From Myxococcales bacterium (GTDB lineage Bacteria; Myxococcota; Polyangia; Polyangiales; Polyangiaceae): DNA of 32,216 nt. Of the stretch, positions 16,026 to 24,046 are shown piece by piece; position 1 is the stretch's first letter, and each line of letters starts with the position of its first letter. A program made the position numbers and the translations under genes. Under the pieces are notes generated by a model that was given only the letters and a program-made list of their open reading frames with translations, did no database searches and was not told the origin of the DNA. Location: contig PLXW01000004.1 in assembly GCA_003151595.1 (NCBI GenBank), positions 5,113 through 37,328 of the forward strand. The letters are read 5' to 3'.

Positions 16026-17804
16026 ATGCGGTGGATGCGAGCTGCGGCGGTCGCTACGGCGCTCATGGTCAACATGGGGGCGATGAGCGGCCTCACGGGG
16101 TGCTCGAGCGATGACTCGTCGCAGGCGGCGCAGCAGCACGCATCGACCGTCGTTGGAGCCACGGGCGGCACCGTCACCACGCAAGACGGAACCGGCGTCA
16201 CCGTCCCCGCGGGCGCGGTCCCGGCGAACGTCACCATCACCGTCGACGCCACGCCCAGCGCGCCGACACCGTCGCAGGGCACCGCCGTCGGGACGCCCTA
16301 CACGTTCGGACCCGAGGGGCAGCAGTTCAGCGTCCCTGTGACCGTGACGCTCGCCTTCGATCCCAGCTCGCTCCCCGCGGGCAAGACGGCGAACGACGTC
16401 GTCATCTTCACGGCGCCCGCCGGCACGACCAGCTACGTCCCGCTCGGCACGTCGGTCGTCGACTCGACCCACGCCGCCGCGCAAACCACGCACTTCTCGA
16501 CCTTCGTCTGCGTCATCCCGCTCGAGCCGATCGTGGGCGAAGACTCGGGCGCGCCGATCGACGACGCTTCGGAAGCGACCGACTCGAGCCCGCAGCAAGG
16601 GGACGACGCGACCTCTGCTGACGACGGCGCCACGACCGCGACCGACGCCGGTGCGATCCCCGACGGCTCCGACCAAGGCGACTCGACCGTCGACAAGGAC
16701 AGCGGCTCCAACCAGGAAGACAGCGGTTCGACCGGCCCGAGTGACGCGACGATCGGCGGCAACGACGGCAGCGACGCAGTCGACGCATCGTCGCCGAGCG
16801 ACGGCGGCGGCTCCAACCAGCAAGACGGCGGTTCGACCGGCCCGAGCGACGCGACGATCGGCGGCAACGACGGCGGTGGCGGCGTCGCCGACGCATCGCC
16901 CCCAACCGACAGCGGCGGCAGCGGCCCTTCCGACGCGACGACCGGACCGAGCGATGCGAGCGGCCCTTCCGACTCCGGCGCAGCGTGCAACGTGAACGGA
17001 GCGCTTGGAGCGTCGATCATCCCGCTCCAGCAATTCGGCGGCCTGAACATGAACCAGAGCGGGCCCGGCCTCGCGACGCTGGCGTACGCCGAGAGCGTCT
17101 TCTGCGGACCCGGGGCGTTCGAAAGCGAGACCGACGCGGGCGTCACGACCGTGGGCTGGCAGAACCAGGCCATGAACGTGGACTACGATCAGAACGGTCT
17201 GCTCGTCTCGCTGATGATGCGCGCGGGGCCGGGAACGGTGACGTTCAAGAGTCGCGCGAACGGCGCCTATGGCACGGGACACGGCTACGTCATCGGGGTC
17301 GGCACCCTCACGAAAGACGGGTCGCCCCTCGTCATCGACTGGACCGGTACGCCCGCCACCGCCATCAACGAGATCTTCGACGGCATGATGGCGACGTTCG
17401 CGCCGACGTTTCCGGTCGACGTGGACTGCGTCGCCTCCGGCACGTGCGGCGTCAACCCCAGCAACCCCGACGCCGGAGTGACCAACTCGTTCTTCGGCAT
17501 ACGCACGCTGAGCTTCTACGCCGGCATGACCGGCAACACGTCGGTCCCCGCGTACGTCTACACGTTCTTCAACGGCGAGCTCCCCGTCCCCGACGCCGGA
17601 GCCTTCCCGGGTCTTCCCGGCAACGGCGGCATGGTGATCCCGAGCGGCTGCGCGCAGCAGGGTTCGGGGAACACGGGCGGCACGTGCGCGAGCCCGAACG
17701 CGGCGCTCTGCGGCAAGCACGCCGGAACGACGGCCGTCACGTGCGAAGACTGGCCGCAGTTCGGATACACCGCGACGTGCTGCCCGACCGACGCCGGCCC
17801 GTAG
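16026..17804 (+). CDS. Large lipoprotein with ZU5-like domain and Asp/Ser/Gly-rich repeat linker
   Basis: The 592-residue protein starts at an ATG with AGGGGGAG six bases upstream. The signal ends in LTGC, so Cys26 is lipidated. Residues about 40-160 resemble a ZU5-type beta domain: GATGGTVTTQDGTGVTVPAG, then YTFGPEGQQFSVPVTVTLAFD. About 170-320 is an acidic, low-complexity linker that includes a 35-residue tandem repeat (GSTGPSDATIGGNDG in each copy). The C-terminal domain (about 320-592) has eight or more cysteines and no family I know. Neighbours on both sides are also lipoproteins. The layout suggests a surface protein whose C-terminal domain is held away from the membrane by the linker. 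Confidence 0.82.
   Translation: MRWMRAAAVATALMVNMGAMSGLTGCSSDDSSQAAQQHASTVVGATGGTVTTQDGTGVTVPAGAVPANVTITVDATPSAPTPSQGTAVGTPYTFGPEGQQFSVPVTVTLAFDPSSLPAGKTANDVVIFTAPAGTTSYVPLGTSVVDSTHAAAQTTHFSTFVCVIPLEPIVGEDSGAPIDDASEATDSSPQQGDDATSADDGATTATDAGAIPDGSDQGDSTVDKDSGSNQEDSGSTGPSDATIGGNDGSDAVDASSPSDGGGSNQQDGGSTGPSDATIGGNDGGGGVADASPPTDSGGSGPSDATTGPSDASGPSDSGAACNVNGALGASIIPLQQFGGLNMNQSGPGLATLAYAESVFCGPGAFESETDAGVTTVGWQNQAMNVDYDQNGLLVSLMMRAGPGTVTFKSRANGAYGTGHGYVIGVGTLTKDGSPLVIDWTGTPATAINEIFDGMMATFAPTFPVDVDCVASGTCGVNPSNPDAGVTNSFFGIRTLSFYAGMTGNTSVPAYVYTFFNGELPVPDAGAFPGLPGNGGMVIPSGCAQQGSGNTGGTCASPNAALCGKHAGTTAVTCEDWPQFGYTATCCPTDAGP
16704..16874. repeat. 105-bp tandem direct repeat in the lipoprotein linker
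   Basis: A 66-base block at 16704-16769 recurs nearly unchanged at 16809-16874, a period of 105 bases (35 codons). It encodes GSNQ(E/Q)D(S/G)GSTGPSDATIGGNDG in both copies. The sequence between copies is diverged. Confidence 0.85.
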
Positions 17805-17839
17805 CCCGCGACGTCACCGAGGGCGCGCTCCGAGACGGA

Positions 17840-18331
17840 TCACATACCGTCGACGATCTTGTACTGGTCCCCTTCGGGCACGAGATCGAGGCGATTGTCG
17901 GCGACCGTGTGGCGCCACTCTTCGCCCTTGGTGCCGGGGATGCGGTAGCTCGCCGCGTACGTGTAGTCGACGTACACGTGCTGGTTCTCGTTGAAGGTCA
18001 CGCGGCGATACTTGATCTCGTATCGAATGCCCGTGGTCTTCATGAACGTACCGGCGAGGTACTGCTTCAACCCGTCGAAATCGATGTCGTCTTCGCCGCG
18101 CGTGTTGCCGCCGTCCTCGTGGTAGCGGGCGCTGGCGAGCGAGAGCAGCTTGCCGATGTTCTTGTCTTCGACCGCGTGCCGGTACTCCTCGCAGAAGAGG
18201 ACGACGCGACGGTTCTCGCTCGAGTCCTCGACCTCCGTGTTCGGGATGTACGTCTTGGAGCAAGCGCTGGCCGCGAAGGCCAACGCGGCGAGGGCGGCGA
18301 GGTGGGTAGTGGAAAAATGGGCGCGGGTCAT
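17840..18331 (-). CDS. NTF2-like lipoprotein, unknown function
   Basis: The 163-residue protein has a signal ending in AASAC (Cys24). A compact domain of about 125 residues follows, with a helix-rich first half (FCEEYRHAVEDKNIGKLLSL) and a strand-rich second half (RYEIKYRRVTF, HVYVDYTYAASY, RLDLVPEGDQYKIVDGM). That order, and the 'perform, then test residual activity' type ending, fit the NTF2/SnoaL-like fold. The start is the ATG at 18331; longer readings have no signal. It lies 65 bases downstream of the KS fusion gene on the same strand, so it could be a last, loosely coupled member of that operon. Confidence 0.78.
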   Translation of the reverse strand: MTRAHFSTTHLAALAALAFAASACSKTYIPNTEVEDSSENRRVVLFCEEYRHAVEDKNIGKLLSLASARYHEDGGNTRGEDDIDFDGLKQYLAGTFMKTTGIRYEIKYRRVTFNENQHVYVDYTYAASYRIPGTKGEEWRHTVADNRLDLVPEGDQYKIVDGM

Positions 18332-18396
18332 CGTGGGGGGAACCGCGCGAAGGGCGTCGGTGTTCCCGGAGCATAGTCGAACGGGGCGGCGGCGCG

Positions 18397-20370
18397 TCAA
18401 TTTGGGGGGAGCGCGGCGAGAGACACGGTCGCGGAGGCGTGCGTGGCGAGGAGGGTCGAGGTCGCGGTGACGTGGGAGGGGGCGCTCGGCGCGTCGAGGG
18501 GGGCGAGGGCGAGGTGGCCCGAGGGGGTCGGGGTCGGGGCCGCGGTCGAGGGGGCGAGCGAGGTGTACGCCGACACGATGCGCGCGAACGAGCCGGCGAC
18601 GCGATCGCGCGTGACCAGGACGGCGACGGCGCCGGCGGCGACGGGACCGACGAGCGGGCCGAGCGCGCTCGACCATGCGCGCGCGACCTCGTCGATGTCA
18701 TCGACGGCGACGACGAGCATGCGCGACGCGTCGCCGGCCCGAACCAGCGTGAACGCCGCCGCCAGAGCCTCGACCGCGGCGTGCAGGCCGGCACCGACCG
18801 AGAACGCGGGGCCGGTCAGGCCGAAGACGACGCCGCACTCTCCGGCGACGGCGTTCGGCGAGGTGTATGGGAAGCGTCGCGGTTCGACGAGGCGAGCGCC
18901 GCGCTCGCGCATGCGCGCGGCGTAACGGGCGTTGGTCTCGAGCGTGGCCGCCGCGGTACCGACGACGATGCCTGCGCCGGCGAACGCCTCGCGACCGATA
19001 CGCGATGCGAGCGCGTCGAGGGCGGCGAGCGACCATGTGACGTGCGCGTCGGCGCGGGCGAGCTTGTCGAGCGGGAGGCCGATGGACGCGGAGAGCGAGG
19101 CGAGATCGGGCGAGGCGGTGACGTGCGCGGCGCGCGTGACCCAGGCTTCGCTCGTCGCTCGCGCATCGTGCGGCGACGGGTCGCGGGCGAGGACGAGCGC
19201 GGCGTTGGCGCCACCGAAGGCCGACGCGAGCTTCAAGGCGACGCTTGGTGCGCCCGCTTCGGCGCGATCAAGGAGGCGCACCTTGGCATCGGGATCGAGC
19301 GGACCGTCGCCGGCCGTCGCGGGGAGAATGCCGCGGGTGAGCGCGTCGATGGCCGCGAGCGACTCCAGCGCACCGGCAGCGCCCAGCGTGTGACCGACCT
19401 GCGCCTTGAAGGCGTGGACCACGACATCGCCCGCATCGTCGGTCACGCGCGCGATCGCGCGAGATTCGGCAGCGTCGTTGAACGGGGTCGCGGTGGCGTG
19501 CGCGCTCACGAGGTCGATCCGCGGCGCGCCCGCTTCGTCGATCGCCGCTCGTGCCGCGCGCGCCAACCCCGAGCCACTTCGATCCGGCGCCGTCAGATGC
19601 ACCGCGTCCGCCGCCGCGCCGAAGCCGCGCACGTAGGCGATCGCATCGCGCGCGTCTTCCGGCCGCACGAGCGCGAGCACGGCGCCCGCCTCGCCCAGCG
19701 CCATTCCGTCGCGCCCGATGCGGAACGGACGGGGCGGAACCTGCGTGCTCGTGGCCTGCAGCGCCTCGAAGCCAGACGCGACGAAGGGACTCACCGCGTC
19801 GAAGCCGCCCGCGAGCACGAGATCGCATTCACCGGCGGCGAGCCAGCGCGACGCGAGACCGATCGCGATGGCCGACGATGCGCAGGCACACAAGACGAGC
19901 GAAGCCGGCGCGAAGGCGAGATCGATCTCGGCCACTGCGTCGAGCAGCGGACCGAAGTACGCGGCGCGAGCGGCGAGCGCCGGCGAGAGCGGTTCCCCTC
20001 GCGCGATACGCGTGAAGAGCGTCTGCGCGGTGCGCATGCCGCCGCTCGACGTGCCGATGGCGAGGCCCACGCGCGCCCCCCGCCACCCCGGACGCCTGGT
20101 ATCGAGCGACGCCGTGCACGCGCGAAGGCTCCTCGTGAGAATGCGCGTCGCCCGATCGGCGCCGGCCCCGACGTCGTCCCTCTCCGCGTTCGAGAGCGCG
20201 ACCCGCGCGGCGAACGGACGCGCGAGTCCACTCGCCTCGAGCTCGGGGTCGCGCGTGATGGCGACGCGCGCCGGCGCACCGATTTCTCCCGCGCTCGCAG
20301 CGCTCCACCCTTCGCCGAGCGCCGACACCGCGCCGAACGCGACGACCGCAGCGCCCGCGCTCCCGCTCAC
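18397..20370 (-). CDS. Ketosynthase fused to an inactive half-ketosynthase (KS-KS')
   Basis: The 657-residue protein has a full ketosynthase at residues 1-400 with Cys163 (LCACASSAIAIG), His291 (VSAHATATPFND), Lys322 and His327 (AFKAQVGHTLGAAG). From about 410 to 600 a second, shorter KS-like N-terminal domain follows (GIVVGTAAATLETNARYAAR, FPYTSPNAVAGECG, GLTGPAFSVGAGLHAAVEAL). It has no active-site Cys and no C-terminal half. That matches the beta-ketoacyl-synthase-like N-terminal domain often encoded separately in aryl-polyene clusters. The GTG at 20370 overlaps the upstream lipoprotein stop (GTGA). The first KS looks able to condense; the second probably acts as a built-in partner. The C-terminal tail is Ala/Thr/Pro-rich. 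Confidence 0.88.
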   Translation of the reverse strand: MSGSAGAAVVAFGAVSALGEGWSAASAGEIGAPARVAITRDPELEASGLARPFAARVALSNAERDDVGAGADRATRILTRSLRACTASLDTRRPGWRGARVGLAIGTSSGGMRTAQTLFTRIARGEPLSPALAARAAYFGPLLDAVAEIDLAFAPASLVLCACASSAIAIGLASRWLAAGECDLVLAGGFDAVSPFVASGFEALQATSTQVPPRPFRIGRDGMALGEAGAVLALVRPEDARDAIAYVRGFGAAADAVHLTAPDRSGSGLARAARAAIDEAGAPRIDLVSAHATATPFNDAAESRAIARVTDDAGDVVVHAFKAQVGHTLGAAGALESLAAIDALTRGILPATAGDGPLDPDAKVRLLDRAEAGAPSVALKLASAFGGANAALVLARDPSPHDARATSEAWVTRAAHVTASPDLASLSASIGLPLDKLARADAHVTWSLAALDALASRIGREAFAGAGIVVGTAAATLETNARYAARMRERGARLVEPRRFPYTSPNAVAGECGVVFGLTGPAFSVGAGLHAAVEALAAAFTLVRAGDASRMLVVAVDDIDEVARAWSSALGPLVGPVAAGAVAVLVTRDRVAGSFARIVSAYTSLAPSTAAPTPTPSGHLALAPLDAPSAPSHVTATSTLLATHASATVSLAALPPN

Positions 20371-21131
20371 AACGCCGCTCCGTTCTTGTCGATAGCGTCC
20401 GGATCGAGGAACGCCGCCGGATCGGGCTCGTGCTCCCCTACCCCTTCGACCAGCACTTCCACCTCGAGGCCGCTCGCGCCATCGACGTAGTGCGCCTTGT
20501 CGCCCGCGTGCGGCGCCACCGGCGATCGTCCGAGCCACTCGAGGCGCTCGACGCGCGCATCTTCGCGACGCGCAGCGACGACGTGATCGCGTCGCGATCG
20601 CGCGACGTGTCCTTCGCGGAGGAGCACGGTCTCGTCGCCGCGCCGGAGCAAGTAGAGCGCGCCGGCGTCGCGCGCCCACGCCGCCAGCAGACGGCCGTCG
20701 AGCGGGTGGAGCATCCACCATCGGAAGAAGCCGATCGGCAGACCACGCGCGGCCTGCACGTCGGCGCCGCCACGACGCAGGAACGCGATCCCCGGCACGG
20801 CGAACCGGAACTGATCGTCAGTCACCCACGCATCGAGCGCCGTCGCGCCGCCGGGGCCGACGAGGATCATGCGGAGGGCGTGCTTGGGATCGACGGCGAT
20901 GGCGCCGCGCGCCTGAAAGATCTTCCCCGTTCGCGGCTCGCGCAAGGCGACGACCACGTTCGCGACGTACGGTCGCTCGGGCTCGGCGCTCCGCGCGATC
21001 GCCAGGCGCTCGCGCAGGCGCGTCCACTCGCGCGCCGTCGGATCGGGGAGCGCCGTCGGCACGAACGGCGAAGGGCGCGGCGCGCACGCGGCGATCGCGA
21101 GCGCCATCACGCCGAACGCGAGCGCTCTCAC
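20367..21131 (-). CDS. Outer-membrane-type lipoprotein within the ketosynthase operon
   Basis: The 254-residue protein starts at a GTG overlapping the upstream KS-fusion stop (GTGA). The signal ends in AIAAC, so Cys16 is lipidated. The mature protein contains a strand-rich region (NVVVALREPRTGKIF, QARGAIAVDPKHALRMIL, VTDDQFRFAVPG). It recalls the LolA/LolB-like and DUF3261/DUF4292 lipoproteins found in aryl-polyene clusters. No catalytic motif is seen. Being locked between two ketosynthase genes implies a role in the same pathway, perhaps carrying or inserting a hydrophobic product at the outer membrane. The fold comparison is by eye and uncertain; the lipoprotein call is firm. Confidence 0.83.
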   Translation of the reverse strand: MRALAFGVMALAIAACAPRPSPFVPTALPDPTAREWTRLRERLAIARSAEPERPYVANVVVALREPRTGKIFQARGAIAVDPKHALRMILVGPGGATALDAWVTDDQFRFAVPGIAFLRRGGADVQAARGLPIGFFRWWMLHPLDGRLLAAWARDAGALYLLRRGDETVLLREGHVARSRRDHVVAARREDARVERLEWLGRSPVAPHAGDKAHYVDGASGLEVEVLVEGVGEHEPDPAAFLDPDAIDKNGAAL

Positions 21132-23311
21132 GGCGCGCTCAACGCGACGAGATAGCCGCGCCCTCGCGACAGCCCCACGACGAGCACGTCGCTCGCCTCT
21201 CCGCGCGCGATCCGGCTCACGGCCACCGCGATCGCGATCGCGCCCAACGCTTCGTGCTCGCCGCCCGATCCCACGCACGCCGCACGCGGGACGTCCCGCC
21301 ATGCCGAGTCCGCGAGCAGCGCGCCCATCCCATCCAGTCCGCGCGGAGAGATCACCTGCGCGCGCGACGCATCGCGCGGCGCGGGGGGCGAAGGGGCCGC
21401 ATCTCCAGCGCGCCAGCTCGCCACCGACGTCACCCGCGCGATCACGTTCGCTCCGCGCGCGCGCGCGCTCTCCTCGGACTCGAGGATCACGGCGCCTCCC
21501 CCCTCGCCGTGCTTGCCGCGCGCGGAGAAGCCCTCGCTCGCGAAGAGCGCCGCGATCACGCGCTCCACGATCCCGTTGGCCTCTTCGCAGTCGCCGGCGG
21601 CGATGGCGTCGGCCTCGCCCGCGGCGATGAGCTCCACGGCTTGCATCGTGGCGCATTCGCCGCTCGCGCCAAGCTCCGCCGCGGCGAGCACCGGGCCGCG
21701 CAGGCCGAGATAGATCGACGCGTGCCCGACCGGCGAGCTCGGCACGAGGTTCGGAAACTCCGCCGGGCTCGCGAGCCTCGGCCCCTTGGCGAAGATGCGG
21801 TGCATGAACGCCGCGGAGGCATCGATGCTCCCGAACGAGCTGCCGAGGATCACGCCGGTGCGTTCGACCGAGAGCCCGCGCGCGTCCTCCAGTGCGCGGC
21901 CGACGACGATCGCTCCGAGGCGCGCCGGCCGATCGAGCCTCCGCGCGCGATCGAGATCGAGCATCGACTCCAGCGGCGGCAACGTCGGTCCGATCGACGA
22001 GCCGTCCCCTTCCATCGCGCGCGCCGAGTCGTGCGTGCCGAGCAGGCCCACGGGGGTCAGCGTCGCCGCCGCGGTGACGACCACGCTTCGCCGCGAGGGC
22101 GCATGCTCGCGCCCCAGCTCGGGCTCGGTGATCACGAGCGCGCTGTCCATCCCACCGAAGCCGAATGCGTTCGTGATCGCCGCCCTCACGCGCGCCGCGC
22201 GCCCCACCCCTTTGACGTGCGACACCCCCGCGCACGCCGGATCGATCTCGCCGAGCCCCGCGGTCGGCACGAGCGTCTGCCGCGCCACGACGAGGGCCGT
22301 GATCCCCGCTTCGATCCCTCCGGCCGCGGCCAGCGTGTGCCCGATCTGCCCCTTCGAGCTCGACACGGCGACGTCGGGAGAGAGGGCGCGCGCGATCGCC
22401 GCGCACTCCATCGGATCGTTGAGCGGCGTCGCCGTCCCGTGCGCATTCACGTAGTCGACGTCGCGCGCCTCCAGTCCTGCGCGCGCGAGCGCTCGCTTGA
22501 TCACGCGCTCCGCGGTCGCGCCGGTCGGCTCGGGGTTCGTGATGTGGTGCGCCTCGGCCGCGAGCGACCACCCCGCGAGCTCGGCGATCGGCTCACGCTT
22601 TCGCGCGCGCGCCACGTCGTCACGCTCGACGACGAGGAACCCCGCCCCCTCGCCCAGGTTGAGCCCGCGCCGTCGCGCATCGAAGGGCTTGCACGGCTCG
22701 GGATCGATCGCGGCCAGCGCGTTGAACCCGGCGAGCGTCAGTCGACACAAGCCGTCGGTCCCGCCGGCGACGACCGCATCGACCTCGCCCGCGAGCAGCC
22801 ACGACGCCGCGACGATGAGGGCGTTGGCGCCGCTGGAGCACGCGCTGGAGAGCGTTCGCACGCGCGCGAACGGGCCGAGCGTCTCGTGCAAGCGATCGCT
22901 CGTGGCCCACAACGGGTGCGACAAGAGCCCGCGCAGCTCGTCGCTCCGTGAAGGGTCGGCGTACACGCCCGCCAGCACCTCTTCGTTCTCGAGCATCCCG
23001 CCGGTCGTCCCGCCGACGACGAGCCCCACGCGCCGCCCCTTCACGTCGATGCCCGACATGGCGATCGCTTCGCGCGCCGCCACGTACGCCATCTCCGCGG
23101 TGCGCGACCACGCCGCGTCGTTCGGCGCGTGCGCCTGCGTCGCTTCACGCAGCCCGCGCACCTCGCACCCGAGCGCCGCGCGATACCCCTCGGTCGCGAA
23201 CCGCGTGATCGGCGCCATCGCCCGGTCGCCGCGCACGAGGCGCTCCCACGTCGCCTCCGCGCCAATCGCGAGCGGCGTCACGAGCCCGATGCCGGTGATC
23301 CAGATCCGCAT
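21128..23311 (-). CDS. Ketosynthase fused to an inactive ketosynthase domain (KS-KS')
   Basis: The 727-residue protein has an intact KS at residues 1-400: MRIWITGIGLVTPL, Cys158 (TLSSACSSGANAL), GLNLGEGAGFLVVE, His291 (VNAHGTATPLND), Lys320 and His325 (SSKGQIGHTLAAAGG). From about 408 a second KS-like domain begins (SVVVTAAATLTPVG; GVILGSSFGSIDAS; EFPNLVPSSPVGHASIYLG). Its nucleophile region, AELGASGECATMQ, lacks the Cys at the expected place, and the later histidine motifs are absent. The ATG at 23311 is ten bases after the ACP stop; a longer start at 23344 would overlap the ACP. The stop overlaps the lipoprotein start. It is a second KS with an in-cis inactive partner, similar in plan to the protein encoded at 18397-20370 but clearly diverged from it. 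Confidence 0.9.
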   Translation of the reverse strand: MRIWITGIGLVTPLAIGAEATWERLVRGDRAMAPITRFATEGYRAALGCEVRGLREATQAHAPNDAAWSRTAEMAYVAAREAIAMSGIDVKGRRVGLVVGGTTGGMLENEEVLAGVYADPSRSDELRGLLSHPLWATSDRLHETLGPFARVRTLSSACSSGANALIVAASWLLAGEVDAVVAGGTDGLCRLTLAGFNALAAIDPEPCKPFDARRRGLNLGEGAGFLVVERDDVARARKREPIAELAGWSLAAEAHHITNPEPTGATAERVIKRALARAGLEARDVDYVNAHGTATPLNDPMECAAIARALSPDVAVSSSKGQIGHTLAAAGGIEAGITALVVARQTLVPTAGLGEIDPACAGVSHVKGVGRAARVRAAITNAFGFGGMDSALVITEPELGREHAPSRRSVVVTAAATLTPVGLLGTHDSARAMEGDGSSIGPTLPPLESMLDLDRARRLDRPARLGAIVVGRALEDARGLSVERTGVILGSSFGSIDASAAFMHRIFAKGPRLASPAEFPNLVPSSPVGHASIYLGLRGPVLAAAELGASGECATMQAVELIAAGEADAIAAGDCEEANGIVERVIAALFASEGFSARGKHGEGGGAVILESEESARARGANVIARVTSVASWRAGDAAPSPPAPRDASRAQVISPRGLDGMGALLADSAWRDVPRAACVGSGGEHEALGAIAIAVAVSRIARGEASDVLVVGLSRGRGYLVALSAP

Positions 23312-23321
23312 CGCGCCGTCG

Positions 23322-23615
23322 TCACCCCGCGGCCGCGGAGGCACGCGACGCCATCACGTGCGTCGCCAGCGTCCGCACCGATCGAAAGATCGGCCGCGCG
23401 TCGTCCCCTTCCGGAATCCGAATTCCGAAATGCTCTTCGACGCTCATGGCCAGCTGCAACGCATCGAGCGAGTCGAGCCCCAGGCTCGCCGTCCCGTTCT
23501 GGGCCGGACCGAACAGGAGCGCGTCGTCGTCGATCGCGGCCGGATCACGCCCTTGCAGGTTCAGCTCTTTGACGATGAGGGCCTTGAGCTCGGCGCGAAG
23601 CTGCGATTCATCCAT
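23322..23615 (-). CDS. Acyl carrier protein heading the second operon
   Basis: The 97-residue carrier protein has the site ASLGLDSLDALQLAMSVEE with Ser49, followed by HFGIRIPEGDDAR. This pattern is typical of ACPs of aryl-polyene and type II fatty-acid-like systems. It is the first gene of the four-gene operon that continues with KS-KS', lipoprotein and KS-KS'. It should carry the chain for those ketosynthases. It differs clearly from the ACP encoded at 11147-11389, so the two operons each have their own carrier. The ATG at 23615 follows a short region with a pair of direct repeats. Confidence 0.93.
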   Translation of the reverse strand: MDESQLRAELKALIVKELNLQGRDPAAIDDDALLFGPAQNGTASLGLDSLDALQLAMSVEEHFGIRIPEGDDARPIFRSVRTLATHVMASRASAAAG

Positions 23616-23651
23616 GAAGCGTTGAGGCGTCTACCACGCGAGGCTTGTCTC

Positions 23652-23686
23652 GTCAGGTGCAGACCGCCGCGTCAGGTGTAGACCGC
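23652..23686. promoter_or_regulatory. Direct repeat upstream of the second operon (possible operator)
   Basis: gtcaggtgcagaccgc (23652-23667) recurs as gtcaggtgtagaccgc (23671-23686), 15 of 16 bases identical with a 19-base period, about two helical turns. It lies 37-71 bases upstream of the ACP ATG and downstream of the small ORF stop at 23689. Each copy contains a partial dyad, GGT(C/G)TA(C/G)ACC-like. Position and spacing suggest binding of a regulator to one DNA face. Confidence 0.5.
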
Positions 23687-23688
23687 AC

Positions 23689-23919
23689 TCATACGCTCAC
23701 GGATTCGTCGGCGTCGAACAGGGGCGCGTCATGGTGCGCGGGGCCCGACGGCGCGGCCGGCGCCGGGGGCGGATGGGCGAATCGAAGCTCTTCAGCCCCA
23801 GGGGCGGGGGCGAGGGCAGCGTTCAGGGTTCCGGCCGCGAGCGCGAGCGCAATCGAGAACGGGAGGGCCGCCCATCCACGACGCCGACGCGAAGACCGTT
23901 CGCCCATCTTCCGACTCAC
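23689..23919 (-). CDS. Small predicted membrane or secreted protein
   Basis: A 76-residue reading frame begins with a GTG preceded by GGGAGAGG. The product has an arginine-rich start (RKMGERSSRRRRG), one hydrophobic segment (WAALPFSIALALAAGTLNAA) and a Pro/Ala-rich tail ending in acidic residues. That is the plan of a single-pass membrane or signal-bearing peptide. It sits upstream of the second operon on the same strand. I recognise no family and the tail is low in complexity, so this may be chance; codon bias in such GC-rich DNA does not decide it. Confidence 0.4.
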   Translation of the reverse strand: MSRKMGERSSRRRRGWAALPFSIALALAAGTLNAALAPAPGAEELRFAHPPPAPAAPSGPAHHDAPLFDADESVSV

Positions 23920-24046
23920 CCTCTCCCAAGGAGCCTAGCGCGTTCCCGGGCGGCGGCGAGGGGCGCCGGCGAGGGGGCCATCCACGCACATGCGCCCCCC
24001 GATCCTGCTGGCAGTGCGCTCGCGAAGCCGGATACAACTCTGGCCC

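Larger units (their letters stand above)
4080..23615 (-). other. Candidate biosynthetic gene cluster: pyrrole-primed discrete (type II-like) polyketide pathway
   Basis: Two minus-strand operons (15361 to 4080 and 23615 to 18397) hold a proline-to-pyrrole cassette, three carrier proteins and three active ketosynthases. They also hold three inactive KS-like partners (one free, two fused), a ketoreductase, an MDR reductase, a tandem alpha/beta-hydrolase and an outer-membrane-type lipoprotein. Most gene junctions in the set overlap by four bases (ATGA or GTGA). Between the operons lie three lipoprotein genes, two of them on the opposite strand; nothing ties these to the pathway. That both operons serve one product is inference from proximity, strand and complementary content. 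They could be two pathways side by side. Confidence 0.7.

Noticed and set aside
17814..20490. Long antisense frames opposite the KS-KS' gene and the adjacent lipoprotein
   Set aside because: No recognisable motifs, extreme Arg/Ala composition, and they overlap strongly supported genes.
20371..20721. N-terminal extension of the KS-KS' protein
   Set aside because: It is low-complexity Arg/Ala sequence in the wrong frame of the lipoprotein gene; the GTG at 20370 in a GTGA overlap begins directly with KS sequence.
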